A stretch of 64,000 nucleotides of DNA from Gemmatimonadales bacterium UBA4456 (GTDB taxonomy: Bacteria > Gemmatimonadota > Gemmatimonadetes > Longimicrobiales > Gaopeijiaceae), in assembly GCA_002390225.1 (NCBI GenBank), contig DGOW01000050.1:11074-75073 (forward strand), read 5' to 3'. Positions 1 through 7,774 of this stretch are shown piece by piece. Each line of letters opens with the position of its first letter. The first letter of the stretch is position 1. The position numbers and the translations under genes were made by a program. The notes beneath the pieces were generated by a model, which saw nothing but the letters and a program-made list of their open reading frames with translations, did no database searches and was not told the DNA's origin.

Positions 1-45
1 GTGCGAGAGGCGCAGGCGAACACGGTCTCCGAGCAGGGCGGTTGA
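1..45 (+). CDS. Possible 3' end of an upstream gene cut by the window edge
   Basis: Frame 1 is open from the first base to a TGA at 43-45, giving 14 codons. A GC-rich hairpin follows about 50 bases later, as expected for the end of a transcription unit. The fragment is too short to identify, and the frame could be open by chance. Confidence 0.2.
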   Translation: MREAQANTVSEQGG

Positions 46-91
46 GCATGTAGCTACGTCGGCTTCGTCTGGGAGTCATCCCGAAACTGTA

Positions 92-120
92 CGCCTCCGC
101 CCCATCGTGGGGCGGGGGCG
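92..120 (+). terminator. GC-rich terminator-like hairpin
   Basis: Bases 92-103 pair with 109-120 (12 bp with one G-T wobble) around a 5-base loop, followed by a weak T-containing tail (ttcggtt). It lies between the possible gene end at 45 and the tricorn gene at 333, so it probably ends the upstream unit. The rest of 121-332 shows no convincing gene. It holds the leader of the next gene, with an AGGAG-type ribosome site just before 333. Confidence 0.5.
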
Positions 121-332
121 TTCGGTTATCCAACCCCGACGGACGCTGATGCATGGGGCCGGTTCGGCACGTCCCGCATCTTGCCGCGTTGTCCAGAGTC
201 GTCATCGGGAAACGATCACGTGCCCTCTGTCGGAGGGCTGCCTTCGTGCGTTCGCCCATTGGTCCAGATCTCCTGCGCACGTATTGTCGACGCCTCCCGA
301 GAACATGCGGCTGGTGAAGAGGAGATGACGAC

Positions 333-3300
333 ATGAAGGGGTTGCTGAAGGGCGTGCTCCGATCTGAGCGCGGTTTCGTGGTGGCGCTCGCGGTCCTGAG
401 CACGCCAGGCATGGCGCCTGAATTGGATGCGCAGGACGCTCGGCCGTCTCTGTACCAGCCAACTGCGTCACCAGACGGCTCGGAGATCGCGTTCGTGAGC
501 AGCGGCGAAATCTGGACTGCTCCCTCCACGGGGGGCGTCGCACGAATCCTGGTCGCCCACGAGGCTGACGAAAGCGCTCCGCTCTACTCTCCCGATGGGA
601 CCCGACTCGCGTTCGTCTCGAACCGAGCCGGCGACAACGACGTCTACGTGATGGAGCTGACCTCCGGAACCGTCACCCGTCTCACCTATGGTGACGGAAA
701 CGAGGAACTGAACGCGTGGTCCCCCGATGGCGAGATGATCCTCTTCGCCGACGGGCGACACGATCCAGGTGGCCAACCCGATATCTGGAGCATCCCGTCG
801 TCCGGCGGCACCCCTGTGAAGTTGCTCGCGGACGAATACTCGCCTGAATTCCATGCGGCGATCTCACCGGACGGCGCCACGATCGCTATCGCAGCAAATG
901 CCCGCATGGCCCAGGGCCAGTGGTGGAGAAACGGGCATAGCCACATCGACGAAGCCGAGATCTGGTTGGTCACGTGGGGCAACCGACCGACCTATCGGCA
1001 GCTCTCGGCATCAGGCTCGAAGAGTGTTCAGCCGATGTGGACCCGTGATGGTGATGATGTCGTCTACGTGTCCGACCGCTCCGGAACGGAAAACCTCTGG
1101 ACCCAGCCGACCGCGGGAGGCCGGGCCAGGGCGTTGACGACCTTCACGGAGGGCCGCCTGCTCTTCCCCCGCATCAGTGCGAACACGGATCTCGTCGTGT
1201 TCGAGCGCGACTTCGAGATCTGGTCGATACAGCTTCCGGGAGGGACGCCGACGCCGGTCGACATCGAGCTAATGGGGGCGGTTCAGACGCCGATCGCTGA
1301 AGAGCTGAGTCTGAACAGCGGTTTCGGAGATCTCTCGCTCTCACCCGACGGCGAGAAGGTTGCGTTCACCGCCCGCGGTGAGGTCTTCGCTGTCTCGGTT
1401 GAAGACGGCGGGCAGGCGACCCGTGTGACGCGAAGTGTCGTCGCCGAATCGGAGATCAGCTGGGCGCCGGACTCGCGGCGAATCGCCTATGTGTCGCGGC
1501 GGGATGGGGTGCCGAGTCTCTTCCTGTATGACTTTGGCTCGAACACCGAAACACGCCTGACGGATGCGGACGGAGTCGACATCACGCCCCGCTTCTCGCC
1601 CGACGGCCACGCAGTCGCGTACGCGAGGGACGGACGACAGATCCGGGTGCTCGACCTGGAGTCTGGAGCCGACCGTCTCGTGGCCGAGGGTCAACTCTGG
1701 GTCTACCCGTTCAGTCAGTCCGAACCGTTGGCCTGGTCGCCGGACGGGGAGTGGCTGGCCTGGCTCTCCACCGACGAACGCATGTTCTCGAATGTCTGGC
1801 TCGCTCCGGCCATGGGTGGTGAGGCGCGGAGGGCGTCCGAGCTGGCGAATTCGTCTGCCGGGTCGATCGCCTGGGCGCCGAACGGTGAGACGCTCTACTT
1901 CGATACGCAGCATCGCACGCAGGTGGGCCAGGTCGCGGCCGTCGACCTCGTACCGAGGACACCGATCTTCAGAGAGGACCGCTTCGCCGAGCTCTTCGAA
2001 GAGGAAGACGAGGATCCAGCCGGTGATGAAGAATCCGAAGGTGCCGCGGCGGATGATTCGGTCACGCCGAACTTCGATGGTATCCGTCGCCGCCTGACCC
2101 TGCTCCCGATTGGCGTCGACGTCGGGACGGTCTCACTCAGTCCGGACGGTAAGACGTTGGTGTTCAGTGCCGCTGCAGAGGGGCAGCAGAACCTATACGT
2201 ATACTCCGTGGATCCCGAAGCCGACGGCCCACGAGTCACCCGGCAGCTCACTTCCACGGCTGGCTTTAAGAGTCGCCCGCTCTTCATGCCGGATGGACGC
2301 GAGGTCGTCTATCTGGCTTCTGGGCGCATCCAGATCGCCAATGTCGAGAGTGGGCAGACGCGAGCCTTGAGCGTCACGGCTGAGCTCGAGGCGGATTTCG
2401 ATGCGCTGAAGGTTGAGGGCTTCGATCAGGGATGGACGTACATGCGCGACCACTTCTACGACCCGGACCTGCACGGAGCCGACTGGAATGCAGTGCGGGC
2501 GTCGTTCGCGCCTCAGATTGCTGGAGCGGCCACGTGGGCCGAATACTCCCGCCTGATGAACATGATGCTTGGTGAGCTCAACGGGTCGCATCTGGGGCAT
2601 TCGTACAACGCCGACCGATCGGGCTCAAGTACGGGCGTTCTCGGCCTTCGATTCGACGCCGCTGAATACACGGGTAACGGGCGGCTTCGCGTGACAGAGG
2701 TCGTACCTCTGGGCCCTGCTCACATCGAGGGGAGCATCGCGCCGGGAGAGACTCTGGTGGCTGTCGGGGGTACATCGGTGGACGGCGCCACCAACCTGGA
2801 CGCCCTTCTCCAGGACACGCAGGGCGACAAGGTCGTACTGACTATGAAGGCGTCGGACGGTTCGACCCGGAACGTCGAGGTTCGGCCAATGTCCCCGGGA
2901 GGCGAGCGCCAGCTCGAATATCGTGACTGGGTCGAGACAAAGCGCGCGTATGTTGCGGCGCAGAGTGGCGGAAGACTGGGCTACGTGCACATGTCGAGCA
3001 TGAGCGCGGGCAGCCTGAACCAGTTGTACGTGGATCTCGATGCGGACAACCACGACAAGGATGGCGTGGTGATCGACATGCGCAGCAACAACGGCGGTTT
3101 CGTAAATGCGTACGCTCTCGATGTCTTTGCTCGGCGCGGATACATCACCATGGAGACGCGAGGATTTCCTCAGGCGAATGCGCGCAGCATGCTCGGCCAG
3201 CGCTCCCTCGAGCTGGGGACAGCGCTGGTGGTGAACCAGCACACGTTGTCTGACGGTGAGGACTTCACTGAGGGATACCGGGCGCTGGGGCTGGGTCAGG

Positions 3301-3530
3301 TCGTAGGTGAACCGACTGCCGGATGGATCATTTTCACCTGGAGCGCTTCTCTTGTTGATGGCACCAGCGTCCGCATGCCGCGGTCGCGTATTCGAGGGGT
3401 TACCGGAGACGACATGGAGCTCAATCCGCGTGAGGTCGACGTCGAGGTCGTACGCCCGATGGGCGAGTCGTACACCGGCCGAGACAGCCAGCTCGACGCC
3501 GCGATCCGCGTGCTCCTGGAGGGACGGTGA
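333..3530 (+). CDS. Tricorn-type protease (peptidase family S41), exported
   Basis: A 1065-residue protein, close to the length of archaeal tricorn (about 1070). The hydrophobic N-terminus ends near an Ala-Gln junction and looks like a signal peptide, so it probably acts outside the cytoplasm. Residues 40-690 hold repeated TolB/WD40-like blades with recurring S-P-D-G motifs, first a six- to seven-bladed and then a second propeller, which gate substrates. A helical C1 region with SHLGHS (His753) follows, then a PDZ domain around 790-860 and an S41 catalytic domain. The likely nucleophile is Ser973 in L-S-D-G-E-D-F, matching the S965 and H746 sites of tricorn. Role: trimming peptides to short oligopeptides. 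The stop overlaps the next start by 4 bases, so the two are probably co-translated. Confidence 0.93.
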   Translation: MKGLLKGVLRSERGFVVALAVLSTPGMAPELDAQDARPSLYQPTASPDGSEIAFVSSGEIWTAPSTGGVARILVAHEADESAPLYSPDGTRLAFVSNRAGDNDVYVMELTSGTVTRLTYGDGNEELNAWSPDGEMILFADGRHDPGGQPDIWSIPSSGGTPVKLLADEYSPEFHAAISPDGATIAIAANARMAQGQWWRNGHSHIDEAEIWLVTWGNRPTYRQLSASGSKSVQPMWTRDGDDVVYVSDRSGTENLWTQPTAGGRARALTTFTEGRLLFPRISANTDLVVFERDFEIWSIQLPGGTPTPVDIELMGAVQTPIAEELSLNSGFGDLSLSPDGEKVAFTARGEVFAVSVEDGGQATRVTRSVVAESEISWAPDSRRIAYVSRRDGVPSLFLYDFGSNTETRLTDADGVDITPRFSPDGHAVAYARDGRQIRVLDLESGADRLVAEGQLWVYPFSQSEPLAWSPDGEWLAWLSTDERMFSNVWLAPAMGGEARRASELANSSAGSIAWAPNGETLYFDTQHRTQVGQVAAVDLVPRTPIFREDRFAELFEEEDEDPAGDEESEGAAADDSVTPNFDGIRRRLTLLPIGVDVGTVSLSPDGKTLVFSAAAEGQQNLYVYSVDPEADGPRVTRQLTSTAGFKSRPLFMPDGREVVYLASGRIQIANVESGQTRALSVTAELEADFDALKVEGFDQGWTYMRDHFYDPDLHGADWNAVRASFAPQIAGAATWAEYSRLMNMMLGELNGSHLGHSYNADRSGSSTGVLGLRFDAAEYTGNGRLRVTEVVPLGPAHIEGSIAPGETLVAVGGTSVDGATNLDALLQDTQGDKVVLTMKASDGSTRNVEVRPMSPGGERQLEYRDWVETKRAYVAAQSGGRLGYVHMSSMSAGSLNQLYVDLDADNHDKDGVVIDMRSNNGGFVNAYALDVFARRGYITMETRGFPQANARSMLGQRSLELGTALVVNQHTLSDGEDFTEGYRALGLGQVVGEPTAGWIIFTWSASLVDGTSVRMPRSRIRGVTGDDMELNPREVDVEVVRPMGESYTGRDSQLDAAIRVLLEGR

Positions 3531-4738
3531 CCAAATCGACCGAGGTGTTCACCGAAGAAGAGGTCCGCGGATATCGTGAGGAGACGCCGGGTCTCGCGCA
3601 CCGCGTCCACCTTAACAACGCGGGTGCCTCCCTCATGCCGACGCCTGTTGTGGACGCCATCGTGGGACATATCGAGCTCGAGGCCGAGATCGGGGGATAC
3701 GAAGCGGCCGATGTCGAGACCGATGCGATCGGTCGTGCGTACGAGGATACCGCTACCCTGATCGGTGCCCCACCCGACCGTGTGGCCATGACGGAACACG
3801 CTACGGCGTCCTTCGCGGCTGCGCTCTCTTCGATCCCCTTCCAGTCGGGTGACGTACTCGCGACGACATGCCAGGACTACGTCTCGAACCAGATTCAGTA
3901 CCTCGCTTTGTCCGAGCGCTTCGGCGTAGAGATCGTGCGCGCTCCCGACGCGCCTGAGGGTGGTGTCGATTTGCAGGCGATGGAGGAGATCATCCATCGC
4001 CGTCGACCACGGCTCGTTTCCGTCACGCAGATCCCGACCAATTCCGGTCTCGTGCAGGACGTTGATGCCGTCGGGGCAATGTGTCGTGCCAGGGATGTGC
4101 TGTACCTGGTGGATGGCTGTCAGTCCGTCGGGCAGATGCCAGTCGACGTCGAAGCGATGGGCTGCGACTTCTTCTCCGCCACCTCTCGGAAGTACATGCG
4201 TGGTCCGCGGGGCGCTGGCTTCCTCTACGTATCCGATCGAGTGCTGGACGCGGGACTCGAGCCACTCTTCCCGGACATGCGAGCAGCCGACTGGATCGAC
4301 GACGACCTGTATCAGCCCGCGCCGGACGCCCGCCGTTTCGAGACCTGGGAGTATGCGTGGGCGCTTGTGCTCGGCACAGGCGCGGCCGCGCGGTATTCGA
4401 ACGCCATCGGGATCGAGCGAATCCGGGATCGCGCCCGCGCCCTCTCCGGTAACCTCAGAACGCGCCTCTCAGCGATCGACGGAGCCAAAGTCCTCGATCA
4501 CGGGGCTGAGTTGGGGGCAACAGTGACAGCCTCATTTGATGATCAGGTCCCGGCCGACCTGGTACGTGAGCTGCGTCGCCGGGGAATCAACACGTCGTCC
4601 CAAACGCGGATCGATGCCGTGATCGACTACGATCGCAAGGGTGTCGACGGGGCGTTGCGCATGTCCCCGCACTACTTCAACACCGAGGACGATCTTGATG
4701 CACTCGAAGGTGCGTTGCGCGAGATTCTCCACGGCTGA
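3527..4738 (+). CDS. Class V aminotransferase fold PLP enzyme (isopenicillin N epimerase/SufS-like)
   Basis: 403 residues, GTG start overlapping the tricorn stop as GTGA. The N-terminal H-L-N-N-A-G-A-S motif, a D-G-C-Q-S-V-G segment near residue 200 and a S-A-T-S-R-K-Y motif (PLP lysine) place it in the class V aminotransferase fold. The C-terminal region lacks the R-x-G-x-H-C cysteine of SufS enzymes, unlike the true SufS at 31182 in this window. Sulfur mobilisation is therefore unlikely. An amino-acid lyase, epimerase or kynureninase-like reaction is more plausible. The coupling to a peptide-trimming protease suggests amino-acid catabolism, which is an inference. Confidence 0.85.
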   Translation: MTKSTEVFTEEEVRGYREETPGLAHRVHLNNAGASLMPTPVVDAIVGHIELEAEIGGYEAADVETDAIGRAYEDTATLIGAPPDRVAMTEHATASFAAALSSIPFQSGDVLATTCQDYVSNQIQYLALSERFGVEIVRAPDAPEGGVDLQAMEEIIHRRRPRLVSVTQIPTNSGLVQDVDAVGAMCRARDVLYLVDGCQSVGQMPVDVEAMGCDFFSATSRKYMRGPRGAGFLYVSDRVLDAGLEPLFPDMRAADWIDDDLYQPAPDARRFETWEYAWALVLGTGAAARYSNAIGIERIRDRARALSGNLRTRLSAIDGAKVLDHGAELGATVTASFDDQVPADLVRELRRRGINTSSQTRIDAVIDYDRKGVDGALRMSPHYFNTEDDLDALEGALREILHG

Positions 4739-4751
4739 CCGACTCGGTCAG
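4735..4751 (+). other. Short perfect hairpin over the stop codon of the PLP enzyme gene
   Basis: CTGACCG at 4735-4741 pairs with CGGTCAG at 4745-4751 around a 3-base loop, and includes the TGA stop. There is no T-tract after it, so a terminator role is weak. It could also slow ribosomes or nucleases. Confidence 0.25.
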
Positions 4752-4834
4752 GCCCGGGTGCCGGAGATGATGAAGAATCTCAGCACAGGGCCCGTACCCA
4801 CTCATGCGAGCATGAAGCCCGTAAGGGAGTAAGG

Positions 4835-5401
4835 GTGCAACGTCAGTTGGAAATCGAGCTGATCCGGAAGTGTAAATCGGGGCAATCCCGGTTCTATGAA
4901 CCGTTGGTTCGTGCGTACGAGCCGGCGGGGCTGCGTCTAGCTGTGGCGATGATGGGCAATACCGAGGACGCACAAGACGCCCTTCAGCTTGCCTTCATCA
5001 AGACGTACGACACGCTGCCGCGCTTCGATCTTCGTCGTCCGTTCGGACCCTGGTTCTTTCAGATTCTCCGGAATCAGTGCCGGGACATGCTCCGCAGCAG
5101 GAAGGCGAAGTTCAATTTCGAAGCCCTGGATGAGCGCCTCGAACAGCGCCCGGGTAGCGCTGAGCGCGGCCCGGAGCGGATTCGGCAGCGCAACGCGGCG
5201 AAGGAGTTTTTGTGGAAAGGGCTCGAGTCCATCGGGCCCGAGCACCGTGAGATTCTAGTTCTCAAGGAACTAGAGGGCTTCAGATACGCCGAGATCGCGC
5301 AGATCCTTGACATCCCGGAAGGCACCGTCGCCAGCCGGCTCTACCACGCTCGGAGTGCGCTGAAGGTTGCGCTCACCCAGATGGACGCGGAGTACAATTA
5401 G
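4835..5401 (+). CDS. ECF RNA polymerase sigma factor
   Basis: 188 residues, GTG start with a strong AAGGGAG ribosome site 5-6 bases upstream. Region 2 (about residues 20-90) has the helix with A-Q-D-A-L-Q and the F-x-P-W-F motif of region 2.4. Region 4 (about 125-180) carries the E-I-A-x-x-L-x-I-P-E-G-T-V-x-S-R helix-turn-helix of RpoE-type factors. It redirects core polymerase to a stress or envelope regulon. The next gene, 3 bases on, encodes a small membrane protein that looks like its anti-sigma factor, so the two probably form a membrane-sensing pair. Confidence 0.93.
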   Translation: MQRQLEIELIRKCKSGQSRFYEPLVRAYEPAGLRLAVAMMGNTEDAQDALQLAFIKTYDTLPRFDLRRPFGPWFFQILRNQCRDMLRSRKAKFNFEALDERLEQRPGSAERGPERIRQRNAAKEFLWKGLESIGPEHREILVLKELEGFRYAEIAQILDIPEGTVASRLYHARSALKVALTQMDAEYN

Positions 5402-5404
5402 GTC

Positions 5405-5851
5405 ATGGCAGAGCAATCACCCCCGTCTTCGGGCTCGATCGGCCCGGATGACCTGATGCGTTATCTGGATGGTGAGATGACGCCGAACGAGTGCGAACGA
5501 GTGGATGCTCAGATTGAGCAGTCTACCGAGTTGCAGCGAGAAGTCGCGATGTATCGATCGCTCAAGGAAGATGTGCAGGGTCTCACCTTCCGCTCGGGTC
5601 CCGCTCAGCGATCCGTGTGGGACGACGTGAACCGTCGCCTCAACCGCCCCATGGGCTTCGCCTTTCTGGTCGGCGGGCTCTTGATCTGGCTCACGTACGG
5701 CACGTTTCTCTTTGCCACGTCGACGGCATCGCGATGGGAGAAGCTGGGAACGGCGGCGATCGCGATCGGGATGCTCCAGCTGCTCACCTCAGTGATCTGG
5801 GACCGATACCGCGACTGGCAAACGGACCCCTACAAGAATGTTCACCGATGA
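5405..5851 (+). CDS. Putative anti-sigma factor, two-helix membrane protein
   Basis: 148 residues. The soluble N-terminal 75 residues (D-D-L-M-R-Y-L-D-G-E-M-T, then a charged helix) resemble the anti-sigma domain that clamps ECF factors. The zinc ligands H-x3-C-x2-C are absent. Two hydrophobic stretches follow, about residues 80-102 and 113-133, with a short charged tail. Its place directly after the sigma gene is the main argument for the role. It lacks a large periplasmic sensor, so any signal would have to come through the membrane segments or a partner. Confidence 0.7.
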   Translation: MAEQSPPSSGSIGPDDLMRYLDGEMTPNECERVDAQIEQSTELQREVAMYRSLKEDVQGLTFRSGPAQRSVWDDVNRRLNRPMGFAFLVGGLLIWLTYGTFLFATSTASRWEKLGTAAIAIGMLQLLTSVIWDRYRDWQTDPYKNVHR

Positions 5852-6186
5852 TTGTCGTCACGACTCCGACCGTATCCGGCACCGAGATCTCCGAGGTGCT
5901 GGGCCTTGTTCGCGGCAGTTCCATCCGGAGCAAGCACGCCGGGAAAGACATTATTGCCGCGATGCGAAACTTCGCAGGCGGCGAGATCTACGAATACACG
6001 AAGATGCTCGCCCAGGCTCGCGAACAGGCGGTCGATCGCATGATTGAAGAGGCACAGATCCTCGATGCCGACGCGATCGTCGCTGTCCGGTTCCAGACAT
6101 CGATGGTGATGCGCGGTGCGGCGGAGATGCTCTGCTATGGAACCGCCATCAGGCTGGTGCAACCCGCCACCACCCCAGGTCCGTGA
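5848..6186 (+). CDS. YbjQ/UPF0145 family protein
   Basis: 112 residues, taken from the ATG that overlaps the previous stop as ATGA. The whole length matches the YbjQ (UPF0145, heavy-metal-binding) family: T-T-P-x-x-x-G near the start, a G-x-x-R-G-x-S segment, the central G-G-E-I-x-E-Y-T-x-M and the D-A-x-I-x-V-R-F-x-T strand. These small proteins form oligomeric rings; their function is not settled. It sits between the anti-sigma candidate and a cell-wall carboxypeptidase and overlaps both neighbours, so all four are probably one operon with an envelope theme. Confidence 0.85.
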   Translation: MIVVTTPTVSGTEISEVLGLVRGSSIRSKHAGKDIIAAMRNFAGGEIYEYTKMLAQAREQAVDRMIEEAQILDADAIVAVRFQTSMVMRGAAEMLCYGTAIRLVQPATTPGP

Positions 6187-7748
6187 CCATGCCCATCAGG
6201 GGGGTCCAGGTACAGGTGGAGCAGGTCGGACCCGCTGCTGCGCGAAGGGGTGAACGCCACGGATTCAAGTCGGCGCTCCAGCGTGTGGGCATGCTTGCTT
6301 CGGTTGGAGTGATGCACGGTTGCGCGCAGCTTGGTGGTTCGGGTGTGGATGGATCGACAATCCGTGACGTCCTGGGGCGTGAGCCGATCGATCAACTCCA
6401 CATGGGGGTCTATGCGATCGATCTCTCTTCGGGGCGTACCCTGTTTTCGCACAACGCGCATCGAAAATTCATACCAGCCTCGAATCAGAAGATCCTCGTG
6501 ACGGCCACCGCTATGTCATTGTTGGGTCCCGACCACCGCTTCCGGACAGAGATCTGGGCGACAGGTGAAACCGTCGGCTCCTTCGTGGACGGGGACGTGG
6601 TCGTCGTCGGGTCTGGCGACCCTACCTTCTCCGATCGTTACTGGGCTTCCGGCTCAGATGCACTCGGTGCGATCGCTGACAGCCTGTATTCACGTGGAAT
6701 TCGCCACGTTGCTGGCAGCCTGGTGGTGGATGTCGCCGCGTGGGACTCTGCGACCGTAGGGCCGACGTGGGAGGTGGAAGATCTTCGCTACGGATATGGA
6801 TCGACCGGTGGCGCGTTCGCGATCGACGAGGGTGAGATGGAGCTCGTTGTTACAGGTGGGCTGTCCGTCGGCGGCCCGGCTGATGTGACATGGTCACCGT
6901 TCGGCACGCGTGACTTCGTGCGCTCGAAGCTGACCACCGCCCCGGTCGACAGTTCGACCCGTGTGCGCCCTGATTACCTGCCGGAGTCCCGTGTTCTCGT
7001 GCTGGAGGGGCGTGCGGAACTCGGTACCGTCGACACCATCTCGGTCGCCATGCGGGACCCGGTTCGGCAGTCGGCTGCGACGCTCGCCCGAGCCATTCAC
7101 CATGCCGGTATCGAGATCGAAGGTGGCTGGCGGGTTCACTGGACGAACAACGATGAACCCGGAGCTGCGTGCCTGCCTGACAGCGGCCTCGAGCGCACGG
7201 CTAGCGAGCTGCTCTTCACCATGGAGTCGCCTCGAGTCTCGGAGATCGCCGCCGGGATTCTCGAGCCGAGCCAGAACTGGATGACGGAGCAGACGGTGCG
7301 AGCGCTTGGTGCCAGGTTCGGGGAGGAAGGCTCCTGGAACGAAGGGATCGATGTCGTCGAGGCGTACCTGGTCAATGAGGTAGGTGTTCGCCCGTCAGAC
7401 ATCTCGGCCCGCGACGGGTCGGGGCTCTCGTTCTACAACCTGATCACGCCACGGGCGATCGTTCGGATCCTCACCGACATGCACCAGATGCCGTGGGCGG
7501 CCGAATATCGCGATGCCATGGCAGAGCCGGGCGAAGATGGTTCGACCCTAGCGAACCGACTCGAGGGTCTCGAGGGTCGTATCTTTGCGAAGACCGGCAC
7601 GATTTCGAACGTGAACTCCTTGTCCGGTTATCTCTTAGGGGAGAATGGCCAGGAGATCGCGTTCTCGATCCTATCCAACGGGTCGGGTTTGCCAGCCTCC
7701 CGGGTCAGGCGCGCCATCGACGAGATTGTTCAGGCCTTGGCACGTTGA
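6183..7748 (+). CDS. dacB: D-alanyl-D-alanine carboxypeptidase/endopeptidase (PBP4 type, peptidase S13)
   Basis: 521 residues. The GTG start overlaps the previous stop; an ATG two codons later is an alternative. The three penicillin-binding motifs are present: S-N-Q-K with Ser100 and Lys103, an S-G-L-S-x-x-N motif near residue 412, and K-T-G near 470. The long insertion between SxxK and SxN is typical of PBP4. A hydrophobic segment ending at Cys47 may be a weak lipoprotein signal. The enzyme cleaves terminal D-Ala or D-Ala crosslinks in peptidoglycan in the periplasm. It is the last gene of the sigma/anti-sigma operon. Confidence 0.92.
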   Translation: MTMPIRGVQVQVEQVGPAAARRGERHGFKSALQRVGMLASVGVMHGCAQLGGSGVDGSTIRDVLGREPIDQLHMGVYAIDLSSGRTLFSHNAHRKFIPASNQKILVTATAMSLLGPDHRFRTEIWATGETVGSFVDGDVVVVGSGDPTFSDRYWASGSDALGAIADSLYSRGIRHVAGSLVVDVAAWDSATVGPTWEVEDLRYGYGSTGGAFAIDEGEMELVVTGGLSVGGPADVTWSPFGTRDFVRSKLTTAPVDSSTRVRPDYLPESRVLVLEGRAELGTVDTISVAMRDPVRQSAATLARAIHHAGIEIEGGWRVHWTNNDEPGAACLPDSGLERTASELLFTMESPRVSEIAAGILEPSQNWMTEQTVRALGARFGEEGSWNEGIDVVEAYLVNEVGVRPSDISARDGSGLSFYNLITPRAIVRILTDMHQMPWAAEYRDAMAEPGEDGSTLANRLEGLEGRIFAKTGTISNVNSLSGYLLGENGQEIAFSILSNGSGLPASRVRRAIDEIVQALAR

Positions 7749-7774
7749 TCTAACGTAGATATCCGGAACGTGCG

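Noticed and set aside
3527..4738. A second cysteine desulfurase
   Set aside because: The C-terminal catalytic cysteine of SufS/IscS-type enzymes is missing, while the true SufS is at 31182-32417.
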